Part shown: positions 10,704-18,176 of the stretch, in pieces
How the letters are laid out: every line of letters begins with the position of its first letter
Numbering within the stretch: position 1 is the stretch's first letter
Assembly: GCA_007131405.1 (NCBI GenBank)
Contig: SLQR01000019.1
Coordinates: forward strand, 1-32,122
Length of the DNA stretch: 32,122 bases
Reading direction: 5' to 3'
From: Candidatus Izemoplasma sp.
GTDB lineage: Bacteria > Bacillota_I > Bacilli_A > Izemoplasmatales > Izemoplasmataceae
Position numbers and translations under genes: made by a program
The notes under the pieces: generated by a model
What the model saw: only the letters and a program-made list of their open reading frames with translations
The model's database searches: none
What the model was told of the DNA's origin: nothing

Positions 10704-11396
10704 TTATTTTAAAATTGCGTCTGGGCTTAGCTTAACGCCTGGTCCCATGGTTGTTGCAAGTGAAATGTTTTGAACGTATATACCTTTTGCGGTAGCTGGT
10801 CTTAGTTTAACCATCGTGTCATAGAAGAAACGTAAGTTTTCAAGGAGATGTTGAGCATCGAATGATACTTTTCCGAGTGTTACGTGGATGTTCCCCACTT
10901 TATCAACACGGTATTCAACTTTCCCTGCTTTGATTTCTTCAACAGCTTTTTTAACATCCATTGTTACGGTTCCAGTTTTCGGGTTAGGCATAAGCCCTTT
11001 CGGTCCGAGTGTACGACCAAGTTTTCCAACTTGAGCCATCATATCTGGTGTTGCAACAACTGTGTCAAAATCTGTCCAACCTTTAAGTACTTTCTCGACC
11101 ATGTCTTCTTCTCCGACATAATCTGCACCAGCTTCTTCAGCTTCTTTTGCTTTATCACCTTTTGCAAACACAAGAACGCGTTTTGTTTTTCCGGTTCCAT
11201 GTGGCAATACGATTGCTCCGCGTAAATTTTGGTCCGCTTTACGTGGATCAACATTAAGGCGAATTGCGCATTCAACTGAAGCGTCAAACTTTTCAAAAGA
11301 AATTTTCTTTACTAGTTCGATTGCTTCGACAGCTGCGTAGCGTTTTGTTTTATCAACTTGTTCTAATGCAGCTTTAAAATTCTTACCTTTAGCCAT
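10704..11396 (-). CDS. rplA: 50S ribosomal protein L1
   Basis: L1 forms the mobile stalk at the ribosomal E site and in many bacteria represses its own mRNA. The 230-residue product shows the two-domain L1 pattern: domain I segments [15 protein letters not shown] at the start and [11 protein letters not shown] near the end, and domain II between them ([40 protein letters not shown]). The ATG at 11396 follows AGGAGG. A short structured element resembling the L1 rRNA site lies 4 nt before that Shine-Dalgarno site (11416-11440), as it does upstream of rplK. Confidence 0.98.
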   Translation of the reverse strand: MAKGKNFKAALEQVDKTKRYAAVEAIELVKKISFEKFDASVECAIRLNVDPRKADQNLRGAIVLPHGTGKTKRVLVFAKGDKAKEAEEAGADYVGEEDMVEKVLKGWTDFDTVVATPDMMAQVGKLGRTLGPKGLMPNPKTGTVTMDVKKAVEEIKAGKVEYRVDKVGNIHVTLGKVSFDAQHLLENLRFFYDTMVKLRPATAKGIYVQNISLATTMGPGVKLSPDAILK

Positions 11397-11415
11397 TTTA
11401 TTTTACCTCCTAAAT

Positions 11416-11440
11416 GTGGTCTAACGGAATCTCCTCCCAC
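11416..11440 (-). promoter_or_regulatory. Putative L1-binding site in front of rplA
   Basis: Minus-strand RNA GUGG-GA-GGA...UCC-GUUAGA-CCAC folds as an outer 4-bp stem, an asymmetric internal loop (GA opposite GUUAGA) and a short inner stem. It resembles the L1 site of 23S rRNA (GGUGG-GA-GGCU...CCACC) and its partner in the rplK leader. The element ends 4 nt before the rplA Shine-Dalgarno site, where a bound protein would block initiation. L1 binding is inference. Confidence 0.6.
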
Positions 11441-11475
11441 AAATAGTTGTATCTTCACAACTAATTGCTTGTAGA

Positions 11476-11901
11476 TTAGTCTTTGATGACGATTCCCATG
11501 TTTCTTGCAGATCCTGCAATAATGTTCATTGCCGCATCAACGTCATTTGCGTTGAGGTCAGGCATTTTTGTTTCAGCAATTTCACGTAATTGATCTCGCG
11601 TTACTGATCCAACTTTTTCTTTCAAAGGGTTTCCTGCACCCTTTTTGATGCCAGCTGCTTTAAGTAATAAATCCGCTGCCGGCGGTGTTTTGGTTACAAA
11701 TGTAAATGAACGGTCCGAATAAACGGTGATAACAACTGGAATAACTGATCCCATCTTATCTTTCGTTTGATCGTTGAATTTTGTACAAAATTCTTGAATG
11801 TTCACGCCCGCTTGTCCGAGTGCTGGACCAACTGGTGGAGCTGGATTTGCTCTTCCCGCAGGAATTTGTAATTTAACAACAGTCTTGATATCTTTAGCCA
11901 C
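11476..11901 (-). CDS. rplK: 50S ribosomal protein L11
   Basis: L11 binds the GTPase-associated centre of 23S rRNA and is needed for RelA-type stringent signalling and factor function. The product is 141 aa, the family's usual length, with [22 protein letters not shown] at the N terminus split across the classic proline-rich switch, and the C-terminal rRNA-binding domain ending [12 protein letters not shown]. The reading frame stays open upstream, but the start is the GTG at 11901: it has AAGGAGG 8-9 bp upstream and gives the conserved N terminus. First gene of rplK-rplA-rplJ-rplL, with its own consensus promoter. Confidence 0.97.
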   Translation of the reverse strand: MAKDIKTVVKLQIPAGRANPAPPVGPALGQAGVNIQEFCTKFNDQTKDKMGSVIPVVITVYSDRSFTFVTKTPPAADLLLKAAGIKKGAGNPLKEKVGSVTRDQLREIAETKMPDLNANDVDAAMNIIAGSARNMGIVIKD

Positions 11902-11928
11902 GATAGACACCTCCTTGATATTCGTGAT

Positions 11929-11958
11929 GTGGTTAACAGACTTCTTAAGTCCTCCCAC
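11929..11958 (-). promoter_or_regulatory. Putative L1-binding site in the rplK leader
   Basis: Minus-strand RNA starts GUGGGAGGACUU, turns at AAG, and returns as AAGUCUGUUAACCAC. Outer stem GUGG/CCAC, internal loop GA opposite GUUAA, inner stem GGACUU/AAGUCU (one G-U). This mirrors the L1 site of 23S rRNA. It lies about 13 nt upstream of the rplK Shine-Dalgarno site. The E. coli L11-L1 operon has its L1 operator in the same leader; function here is inferred. Confidence 0.65.
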
Positions 11959-11992
11959 TCTAAAAAATCGCATGTATATTGCACGCCATGAT

Positions 11993-12021
11993 ATTATAAA
12001 CGATTGTGTATAGTGTGTCAA
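11993..12021 (-). promoter_or_regulatory. Sigma-A promoter of rplK-rplA-rplJ-rplL
   Basis: Exact consensus TTGACA (12016-12021), 17-bp spacer, TATAAT (11993-11998) on the minus strand, just after the nusG terminator. The start near 11986 gives a leader of about 85 nt that contains the putative L1 site. Confidence 0.9.
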
Positions 12022-12033
12022 GGAAAAGTCCGG

Positions 12034-12066
12034 AAATAAAACAAAGGAATGTCCGTGGACATTCCT
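12034..12066 (-). terminator. Rho-independent terminator after nusG
   Basis: An inverted repeat (12045-12054 with 12057-12066; AGGAATGTCC against GGACATTCCT) is followed on the minus strand by TTGTTTTATTT. It starts 5 bp after the nusG stop and separates rpmG-secE-nusG from the rplK operon. Confidence 0.85.
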
Positions 12067-12071
12067 AATTA

Positions 12072-12623
12072 TTAAAAGGTTTCAATTTCATCAAAAGCTA
12101 GTTCCGCTGGTGTTTGTCTACCAAACATCTCAACGAGTACTGTAACTTCTGCTTTTTCTTCATCAATTGAATCAACAATACCCACTTGATTCGCAAACGG
12201 CCCAACCGTTACACGAACTTTTTCGCCAACTTTAACTTTGATTTTTGGTGCTTGCATTAAGCCAGCTTTTTTCAAAATCGGGTTGATTTCATCTGGTGGG
12301 AGTGGAATTGGTTTGGTACCGCCACCACTACTTCCTAAGAATCCCGTAACACCGGGTGTATTACGAACCACAAACCATGAATCATCGGTAACAATGAGTT
12401 CGATAAAAACATAACCTGGATACAGTTTAACAAGTTTTTCTTTTGTAGTTCCATCTACTTTTTTCTCAAGACGTAATTCTTCAGGAATAACGACCTGGAA
12501 AATCAAATCTTCCATCTGCATCGATTCAATGCGACGCTCAAGATTCATTTTAACAGAGTTTTCTAATCCAGAATACGTTTGAACGACATACCATCTTTTA
12601 TCTGGTAACTGCTTTTCAGCCAT
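12072..12623 (-). CDS. nusG: Transcription elongation/antitermination factor NusG
   Basis: NusG binds the RNA polymerase clamp and affects pausing and termination. The 183-residue product has the NGN domain ([42 protein letters not shown]) and a C-terminal KOW domain ([31 protein letters not shown]). ATG 12623 is chosen: it begins [14 protein letters not shown], 2 nt after the secE stop, whereas the longer frame would run back into secE. The weak AGGAACC site suggests translational coupling to secE. Confidence 0.97.
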   Translation of the reverse strand: MAEKQLPDKRWYVVQTYSGLENSVKMNLERRIESMQMEDLIFQVVIPEELRLEKKVDGTTKEKLVKLYPGYVFIELIVTDDSWFVVRNTPGVTGFLGSSGGGTKPIPLPPDEINPILKKAGLMQAPKIKVKVGEKVRVTVGPFANQVGIVDSIDEEKAEVTVLVEMFGRQTPAELAFDEIETF

Positions 12624-12625
12624 GA

Positions 12626-13051
12626 TTAGGTTCCTAAAATCCAACCGAAAAGACGTACAAAGATAAGATCATAAATAATAAACATAAAACCAAGGAAAGC
12701 AATAAATCCAAGTACACGACTTGAATGGTTAACCATGGTATTACGTGTTGGCCATGAAACACGATTCATCTCTTTAAATCCTGGAACAACAAAAGGACCA
12801 AAAGCATACACTAAAGCACCAAGTCCGATTAACATAATAATAATTGAAAACATAACAATTTTAGCTTCGGTGTTAAAAATCCACCAATCAGTCATGGTAA
12901 TTTCAAGCACACGTGCTTCGTAGATGTAAACACCTAACAATAGAACTAACAGTCCCAAAACACCCAATAAAATACCTTCAAATGGGTATTCCGTGCGTAA
13001 AATTTCCATTACCTTACTAACTTTTTTTTCAGGTTTTTCTTGTTTAGCCAT
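12626..13051 (-). CDS. secE: Preprotein translocase subunit SecE, three-helix form
   Basis: SecE clamps SecY in the SecYEG channel. The conserved core is at the C-terminal end: the amphipathic PGFKEMNRVSWPTRN (90-104) and the final membrane helix (about 112-138). Two further hydrophobic segments precede it (about 25-46 and 63-88), giving 141 aa, against about 60 aa and a single helix in B. subtilis; E. coli SecE also has three. The order rpmG-secE-nusG supports the call. The GGAGAG site overlaps the rpmG stop. Confidence 0.93.
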   Translation of the reverse strand: MAKQEKPEKKVSKVMEILRTEYPFEGILLGVLGLLVLLLGVYIYEARVLEITMTDWWIFNTEAKIVMFSIIIMLIGLGALVYAFGPFVVPGFKEMNRVSWPTRNTMVNHSSRVLGFIAFLGFMFIIYDLIFVRLFGWILGT

Positions 13052-13062
13052 AATGATCTCTC

Positions 13063-13209
13063 CTATTTACTCTCTTTGTGGGTGGTATGTTTCCCACATC
13101 GTTTACAGTATTTTTTCATAACAAGACGTTCTTTTGATTCTTTATGTTTCAAAGCTGTGTAGTTTCTTGACAAACACACTTCGCAAATCATAATTACTTT
13201 CTTTCTCAT
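13063..13209 (-). CDS. rpmG: 50S ribosomal protein L33
   Basis: A 48-residue ORF translates to a protein starting [19 protein letters not shown] and ending KHTTHKESK. It has the zinc-binding C9-x2-C12 and C35-x2-C38 pairs (the C+ form of L33) and the [14 protein letters not shown] ending of the family. The ATG has a modest AAGGTTGTG site. It directly precedes secE (11-bp gap), the standard Bacillota arrangement. Zinc dependence means zinc supply could affect which L33 paralogue is used, if another exists. Confidence 0.95.
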   Translation of the reverse strand: MRKKVIMICEVCLSRNYTALKHKESKERLVMKKYCKRCGKHTTHKESK

Positions 13210-13233
13210 ACTATCACAACCTTGCAAATATAT

Positions 13234-13262
13234 AATCTATCAAAAAGTAACCTATTTGTCAA
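13234..13262 (-). promoter_or_regulatory. Probable promoter of rpmG-secE-nusG
   Basis: TTGACA (13257-13262), a 17-bp spacer and TAGATT (13234-13239) on the minus strand. The -35 box is perfect; the -10 matches 4 of 6. It begins 4 bp after the sigma-factor gene stop, with a leader of about 20 nt. Confidence 0.6.
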
Positions 13263-13265
13263 GGT

Positions 13266-13811
13266 TTACTCCTCAAAATAGGTCTTTATTTTGTCTTTCG
13301 CTCGATGCAATGAATTATACACCGTTTTTGTCTTAACATCAATTATTTCTGCAATCAGTGAGACTGAACAGTTTCGAACTTCTCTTAATATATAAACACG
13401 ATATTCAAGTTCTGTCAAAGTTTTTTTCAATTCTTCAAGGTGCGCATAATAATAGACTGAGTTTTCTCGAACACGGTGAACATTTTCTTTAATCTCTCCG
13501 TAATGTACCACGCGTAAATGTTTACGATGTTTTGCAGTTTTTATGTAACTGATAAAATGACGCTCTAAATTTAATTCAAAAAAACGTGTGAAAGTCTTAT
13601 TGAATGAAGGGTCGAATTTAACAACACTTCGGTGTAAAATCAAGATGCCTTCTTGATACAAATCGTCGTAATCATAGGCCAGGTTAAATTTATTAATCTT
13701 TTTCGAAATAAAGCGTGAATATTTATCAACCATCAATGTGAATGCATCTTCTGATCCTTCTTGGATCATCGCAATAATTTCATAATCATTGAGTGGTCGA
13801 TACCATTTCAT
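13266..13811 (-). CDS. SigH-like RNA polymerase sigma factor (sigma-70 family)
   Basis: Small two-region sigma-70 family protein, 181 aa. Region 2 spans about residues 22-95 (DAFTLMVDKYSRFISKK, YDYDDLYQEGILILHRSVVKF, TFTRFFELNLERHFISYIK) and region 4 about 125-178 (LTELEYRVYILREVRNCSVS, then a helix-turn-helix ending KTKTVYNSLHRAKDKIK). In B. subtilis sigH lies at this place, before rpmG-secE-nusG, so it is probably the SigH orthologue, though ComX/SigI-like roles cannot be excluded. ATG 13811 overlaps the rlmB stop (TAATG), implying coupling to rlmB. No anti-sigma gene is adjacent. Confidence 0.85.
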   Translation of the reverse strand: MKWYRPLNDYEIIAMIQEGSEDAFTLMVDKYSRFISKKINKFNLAYDYDDLYQEGILILHRSVVKFDPSFNKTFTRFFELNLERHFISYIKTAKHRKHLRVVHYGEIKENVHRVRENSVYYYAHLEELKKTLTELEYRVYILREVRNCSVSLIAEIIDVKTKTVYNSLHRAKDKIKTYFEE

Positions 13812-14515
13812 TACCCTTTTCGCCTCACAATCTCGTGCATTACAATGCCACAACTAACACTAACATTTAAACTATTTACATGCCCAGTCATCGGTATTTT
13901 TACCAAGTAATCACAGTTTTCTTTTACGAGACGACTTAAGCCTTTACCCTCACTACCAAACACAATGCATAAATCAGTATCTTCTTGAATGGCGTCTAAG
14001 GTATTGTCTGTGTCGAGGTCAGTTCCAACAACCCAAACATTGTTTTCTTTTAATGTTTTAATCGCTTGATTTAGATTGGAAACGCTAATAATATCAACGT
14101 ATTCAATTGCTCCGGTTGAGACTTTCACAACGGTTGGCGTGATGGTGGCGCTACGATGTTTAGGAATAATAACCCCACTCATACTAAAAGCATCCGCCGT
14201 ACGTAAAACAGCCCCTAGGTTATGTGGATCTTCGACCGAATCAAGCATAATGAATCGTTTCTTATCGGGTTTATTTAACGCCGCTTCTAACGTCACTGTT
14301 TGGTAATCTTCAACTAATGCCCCAATGCCTTGATGCGCTTGAGGAAACATTTGATTCATTTTTTGTTTTGGTAGCGTAGTGATTTTAATGCTGCGACTTC
14401 CGAGCATGTCTGAAAGTTCTGAACTTTGTTTGTCCATCACGTAAAGTTCATAAATTTTACGGTTGGCTTTGATTGCTTCATATATCGGGTTTTTCCCGTG
14501 GATTAGTATGGCCAT
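13811..14515 (-). CDS. rlmB: 23S rRNA (guanosine-2'-O)-methyltransferase, RlmB/TrmH family
   Basis: SPOUT-class 2'-O-methyltransferase. The N-terminal L30e-like substrate domain (1-75; IHGKNPIYEAIK) precedes the knotted catalytic domain with motif 1 DSVEDPHNLGAVLRTA, motif 2 VFGSEGKGLSR and motif 3 IPMTGHVNSLNVSVSCGIVM, which includes the catalytic Asn-Asn/Arg framework. RlmB of E. coli modifies G2251 of 23S rRNA; the exact target here is inferred. Length 234 aa is normal. GAGGTG precedes the ATG. It follows mrnC by 75 bp, as in B. subtilis, where yacP then separates it from sigH; yacP is absent here. Confidence 0.93.
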   Translation of the reverse strand: MAILIHGKNPIYEAIKANRKIYELYVMDKQSSELSDMLGSRSIKITTLPKQKMNQMFPQAHQGIGALVEDYQTVTLEAALNKPDKKRFIMLDSVEDPHNLGAVLRTADAFSMSGVIIPKHRSATITPTVVKVSTGAIEYVDIISVSNLNQAIKTLKENNVWVVGTDLDTDNTLDAIQEDTDLCIVFGSEGKGLSRLVKENCDYLVKIPMTGHVNSLNVSVSCGIVMHEIVRRKG

Positions 14516-14590
14516 CGTACCACCTCATTATTAGTGTATCACAGTTTGATTGTTTAGGGTGTTGAGAAATAGGTCTAATTATTTTACCCT

Positions 14591-14950
14591 TTATACAGTA
14601 ATGTAATCAAAGAGTTCTCTAATTCGTTCGGTATTGTCCTCTAAATACAAGTGACCAAAAAGGGCTTCAAGACCGGTTGCTTCTTGATACGTTTTTAGCG
14701 ATTGGTTTCGTGCCTTCCGTGTCAGTTTTCCGTTGCGTCCGCGCTTGACAATTATTGATTCATCATTCGTAAGGTGTGGTTTGATTTTACTCAGCGCTTC
14801 AAATTGACCTTCAGCACTTGTGTACTTCACGGCTGCGTCGTGAAGCGTGTTCACTTGTGTATGACCGTGATTCAAGAGATAGTCTCGAACCAATAACTCA
14901 TAGACAGCATCCCCAAGATACGCTAACGTTTGTCCATTAAAAGAAACCAT
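14591..14950 (-). CDS. mrnC: Mini-ribonuclease 3 (Mini-III)
   Basis: Mini-III trims the 5' and 3' ends of 23S rRNA precursors. It is an RNase III catalytic domain without a dsRNA-binding domain; at 119 aa this matches. The RNase III signature LAYLGDAVYELLVR is at residues 9-22, including the metal-binding Asp14, and ATGLEALFGHLYLE carries the second acidic cluster. The ATG overlaps the cysS stop by one base (TAATG), so translation is coupled. The cysS-mrnC-rlmB order is conserved in Bacillota. Confidence 0.94.
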   Translation of the reverse strand: MVSFNGQTLAYLGDAVYELLVRDYLLNHGHTQVNTLHDAAVKYTSAEGQFEALSKIKPHLTNDESIIVKRGRNGKLTRKARNQSLKTYQEATGLEALFGHLYLEDNTERIRELFDYITV

Positions 14951-16284
14951 TAAAGAATACCTTTTTGGCTTAACGCTTCGCGCAGACGATCGGCTTTATC
15001 GTATTCTTTATTTTTGCGTGCATCTGCCCATTCATAATACATTGATTTTATGGCTTTAGACATGCGCGATGTCTTTGGGTCAAGCCCTAAAATAGCGAAG
15101 AATGTTTCAAACGTTTTAACAGCAGCGAGCAGTTCAGAATATTGATCTTTTTGGCGGATTTTTTGGTTGGTGTATTTTGCGATATTTTGAAGTTCAGTAA
15201 TAGCATTAGCGGTATTGAAGTCATTATCCATCGCAGCCATAAAATTTGTCTTAATCGTTTCAACGGCTTCAATTGGTAATACCGACTCATCGAGTTGTTC
15301 CGCTAAATCAAGTTTGTAAAAAGCTTGGGTGTAGGTGCGTTTTAACTTTTGCCATTCCGTAATGTAGTTTTCTAACAACGCATCGGTGAAGTTGATTGGG
15401 CTACGGTAGTATGTGCTTAATGTGAAGAGTCTAAACCCCATGTAATCAACATCTAAGTCTTTTACAAAGATATAATTGCCTTCACTTTTAGACATTTTCT
15501 GGTCATTGATATTTAAAAACCCATTGTGCATCCAATAGTTTGCGACAAAATTATGGTTCAAGGCATGATTTTGGGCTATCTCATTTTCATGATGCGGGAA
15601 CATTAAATCTGCCCCACCACCATGGATATCAATCGGGCCTCCAAAGATGTCTTCAATCATCGCAACACATTCGGTGTGCCACCCTGGTCGACCTTCACCC
15701 CACGGCGATGGAAACTTTAGTCCGACATCGGTTTTTTTCCAAAGCGTGAAATCGAGTGGGTTTTCTTTTTTATCATTAATTTCAACACGGGCTCCTGAAG
15801 TTAAATCCTCAACATTTCGCCCTGAAAGGATACCATAATCTTTCATTTTACTAACGCGAAAATACACATCCCCATCAATTTGGTAGGCAAAGTCTTTTTT
15901 GACGAGTCTCTCAATATAGGCAATGATTGAACTCATGTATTCGGTGACGCGCGGCGCTAAATACTTCGTTGAACTGCCAACGCGTTCGACATCTTTATGG
16001 AAGGCTTCGATAAATTGATTGGCGATTTCCATTTCGGTTTTCTCTTCTTCAAGTGCTTTGGTAATGATTTTATCGTCAATGTCGGTAAAGTTCGACACAA
16101 AGTTCACGGTATAGCCTAAGTGCTCAAAATACCGTCTTACGACATCGAAAAAAATCACCGGACGCGCATTGCCGATTTGAATATAGTTATAAACAGTCGG
16201 TCCACACACATACATATTGACAGTATTTTTATGGATGGGTTTGAATGTTTCAAGTTTGTTTGTTAATGTGTTGTATATTTTCAT
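14950..16284 (-). CDS. cysS: Cysteinyl-tRNA synthetase
   Basis: Class I synthetase charging tRNA-Cys. Zinc ligands that bind the Cys thiolate are C27 (YVCGPTVYNY), the Cys of WHTECVAM, and the His/Glu of HGGGADLMFPHHENE. The KMSKS loop is KMSKSEGN. The HIGH-type motif reads QIGN at 36-39: the first His is Gln (codon CAA, 16177-16179), which is unusual. ATG 16284 is chosen: a GTG 9 bp upstream lies inside the AAGGTG site. Product 444 aa, slightly shorter than typical (about 465). The last residues overlap mrnC. Confidence 0.96.
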   Translation of the reverse strand: MKIYNTLTNKLETFKPIHKNTVNMYVCGPTVYNYIQIGNARPVIFFDVVRRYFEHLGYTVNFVSNFTDIDDKIITKALEEEKTEMEIANQFIEAFHKDVERVGSSTKYLAPRVTEYMSSIIAYIERLVKKDFAYQIDGDVYFRVSKMKDYGILSGRNVEDLTSGARVEINDKKENPLDFTLWKKTDVGLKFPSPWGEGRPGWHTECVAMIEDIFGGPIDIHGGGADLMFPHHENEIAQNHALNHNFVANYWMHNGFLNINDQKMSKSEGNYIFVKDLDVDYMGFRLFTLSTYYRSPINFTDALLENYITEWQKLKRTYTQAFYKLDLAEQLDESVLPIEAVETIKTNFMAAMDNDFNTANAITELQNIAKYTNQKIRQKDQYSELLAAVKTFETFFAILGLDPKTSRMSKAIKSMYYEWADARKNKEYDKADRLREALSQKGIL

Positions 16285-16319
16285 TAGTGTCACCTTTTTC
16301 TTACGAGTTTAACAAGATT

Positions 16320-16328
16320 ATTGTAACA
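16320..16328 (-). promoter_or_regulatory. Possible extended -10 promoter of cysS operon
   Basis: TGTTACAAT on the minus strand gives TACAAT with an upstream TG (extended -10). No good -35 is visible. It lies 36 bp before the cysS start and after the cold-shock gene terminator. Confidence 0.4.
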
Positions 16329-16372
16329 CAGTTAAGTGTTCTCCGGAAACAATATCCGTCGAATTTAGCCAC

Positions 16373-16397
16373 AAAAAAACAGGCCGAAGCCTGTTTT
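16373..16397 (-). terminator. Rho-independent terminator of the cold-shock gene
   Basis: A 9-bp perfect stem (16376-16384 with 16389-16397) with a UUCG tetraloop on the minus strand, followed by TTT directly after the paired Ts. The UUCG loop makes this hairpin especially stable. Confidence 0.88.
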
Positions 16398-16409
16398 ACT
16401 TTTAATTCA

Positions 16410-16607
16410 TTAAAGTTTCTCTACGTTGGAAGCTTGAGGTCCACGATCTCCTTCGGTAACTTCAAACTCAACTTCGTCGCCTTCATTTAAAGACTTGAAA
16501 CCCTCAGCGCTAATTGCACTGTAATGAACAAAAATGTCTTGTCCGTCTTCACTTGTTATGAATCCATAACCTTTTTCTGAATTAAACCACTTAACTGTAC
16601 CTTTCAT
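16410..16607 (-). CDS. Cold-shock domain protein (CspA family)
   Basis: Single cold-shock domain RNA chaperone, 65 aa. It has RNP1 (KGYGFIT), RNP2 (DIFVHYSAI) and the ending [13 protein letters not shown] 16607 gives the classic [15 protein letters not shown] start; GGAG lies 12 nt upstream, a rather long gap. It forms a unit of its own with a good promoter and terminator, between gltX and cysS, where B. subtilis has cysE. The paralogue (CspB/C/D) cannot be told. Confidence 0.95.
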   Translation of the reverse strand: MKGTVKWFNSEKGYGFITSEDGQDIFVHYSAISAEGFKSLNEGDEVEFEVTEGDRGPQASNVEKL

Positions 16608-16643
16608 GTAAAAATAATTCTCCTTTTTTTTCTTGATAATGTG

Positions 16644-16672
16644 ATTATATACGATTGTAGCCAAAAATGCAA
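16644..16672 (-). promoter_or_regulatory. Promoter of the cold-shock gene
   Basis: TTGCAT (16667-16672), 17-bp spacer, TATAAT (16644-16649) on the minus strand. It begins 20 bp after the gltX stop. The predicted leader is only about 30 nt, too short for the long cold-sensing leaders of E. coli cspA. Confidence 0.78.
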
Positions 16673-16691
16673 ATATTTTTGTGTTATAGGG

Positions 16692-18116
16692 CTAAATGAC
16701 GCTTAATGTTTTATTGAGTCGTTCAATCACAAGCGCTTTACCCATGAGGTGCATCATCTTCGGTAGATCCGGTCCATGCATCGCCGCACTTACGCTAATT
16801 CGGATCGGCATAAAGAGCATTTTGCCTTTCATTCCCGTCTCTTTACCACTTATTTTAATAAGTTCTTTGTATGTATCTGCTGTTAGTTTTTCTTGGTTTT
16901 CGATATGTGTTTTGAATGATTCAATGAGGTTTCTCACACCTTCTTGTTTGATAAACTCAAGTGGTTCACCGACAAGTTCAAAAGATTGATTGAAAAAATC
17001 CTCATATAAATCGACAATTTGTTTTCCATAGCTTAAACGATCTTTAAATACTTCAATTAAACTTTCAAACCACGCATCTGATTTATCGTTTCCAATGCTC
17101 TTTTCATCAAGAAATGGTTTACAAAGCGCAATCGTTTCATCAAGTGAACGTGCTTTAATGTATCGATTATTGATGTACGAAAGTTTATCTTTATCAAACT
17201 TCGCTGGCGATGTGGATAACCTGTTTTCATCAAAATTCTTAACCAGCGTTTCGTGATCAAATATCTCTTCTTCTTGTTCTGGGCTCCATCCGAGCAATGC
17301 GATAAAGTTGAACATGGCTTCCGGTAAATAACCAAGCGCTTTGTACTGATCAATAAATTGAATGATTGACGCGTCACGTTTGGATAACTTTTTATTGTTT
17401 TCATTCACGATGAGCGTCATGTGGCCATAATGTGGATAACGCCATTTAAATGCGTCAAAAATCATCATTTGTTTAGGGGTATTGGTAATATGGTCTTCGC
17501 CACGTAAAACGTGTGAGATTTCCATTAAATAGTCATCGATGGCACACGCAAAGTTGTACGTTGGAATGCCATTTTGTTTCATTAGCACCCAATCACCTAT
17601 ATCTTCACTTCGAAATGTCACTTCATCTTTGACAAGATCGTTAAATGTGTATGAGGTATCCTCAGGTACTTTAAAACGAATGGTATACGGTTTATCTTGT
17701 TCAGGCGCACCTAAACATTTACGTGAATAATGCAGTTTGTCATCACCACGGGCCTTCATTTCATCCCGTTCAGACTCGAGTTCTTTAGGGGTACAATAAC
17801 ATTTATAGGCGAGTCCACGTTCTAACAGCTCATTGGCGTATTTTTTGTATAAGTCTAAACGTTCAAGTTGTTGGTAAGGGCCATAACCTCCATCTTGGTC
17901 GATGGATTCATCCCAATCAAGACCGAGCCATTTTAAATAAGCCATTTGAGATTCAATACCCGTTTCAACATTGCGGGCAACATCGGTGTCTTCAATGCGG
18001 ACAATAAATGCCCCATTGTGCTTACGGGCGAAGAGATAATTAAATAATGCGGTGCGGGCATTCCCAATATGTAAATGGCCAGTTGGACTTGGTGCGTAAC
18101 GTACTCTAACTTTCAT
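16692..18116 (-). CDS. gltX: Glutamyl-tRNA synthetase
   Basis: Class I synthetase for Glu. The N terminus RYAPSPTGHLHIGNARTALF holds HIGH-type HIGN, VRIEDTD follows, and KLSKRDAS is the KMSKS-type loop. YKCYC ... SRKC (about residues 108-133) is a Cys-x-Cys...Cys arrangement like the zinc site of E. coli GluRS, which many Bacillota GluRSs lack. Length 474 aa is normal. In organisms without GlnRS this enzyme also charges tRNA-Gln for amidation; not decidable here. Strong AAGGAGG before ATG 18116. It has a good -10 but weak -35 upstream. Confidence 0.96.
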   Translation of the reverse strand: MKVRVRYAPSPTGHLHIGNARTALFNYLFARKHNGAFIVRIEDTDVARNVETGIESQMAYLKWLGLDWDESIDQDGGYGPYQQLERLDLYKKYANELLERGLAYKCYCTPKELESERDEMKARGDDKLHYSRKCLGAPEQDKPYTIRFKVPEDTSYTFNDLVKDEVTFRSEDIGDWVLMKQNGIPTYNFACAIDDYLMEISHVLRGEDHITNTPKQMMIFDAFKWRYPHYGHMTLIVNENNKKLSKRDASIIQFIDQYKALGYLPEAMFNFIALLGWSPEQEEEIFDHETLVKNFDENRLSTSPAKFDKDKLSYINNRYIKARSLDETIALCKPFLDEKSIGNDKSDAWFESLIEVFKDRLSYGKQIVDLYEDFFNQSFELVGEPLEFIKQEGVRNLIESFKTHIENQEKLTADTYKELIKISGKETGMKGKMLFMPIRISVSAAMHGPDLPKMMHLMGKALVIERLNKTLSVI

Positions 18117-18142
18117 AATGGTGACCTCCTTATAACGTAGAT

Positions 18143-18171
18143 ATTATAGTATGTTTTCATTGGTTTCGCTA
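18143..18171 (-). promoter_or_regulatory. Possible promoter of gltX
   Basis: TATAAT (18143-18148) on the minus strand, with only a poor -35 (TAGCGA, 17-bp spacing). It lies between the rpsI terminator and gltX, where a promoter is expected. No T-box leader fits into the 60-bp space. Confidence 0.4.
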
Positions 18172-18176
18172 CTCTT

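Noticed and set aside
11902-12021. In-frame N-terminal extension of L11 (40 more residues)
   Set aside because: L11 is normally 141 aa; the extension would start inside the promoter, and GTG 11901 has a perfect Shine-Dalgarno site. The extension covers the leader with the putative L1 site.
14516-14590. Promoter upstream of rlmB (TGATACACT)
   Set aside because: Only an extended -10 with 4 of 6 matches and no -35; not strong enough to list as a feature, though read-through from cysS-mrnC is likely anyway.
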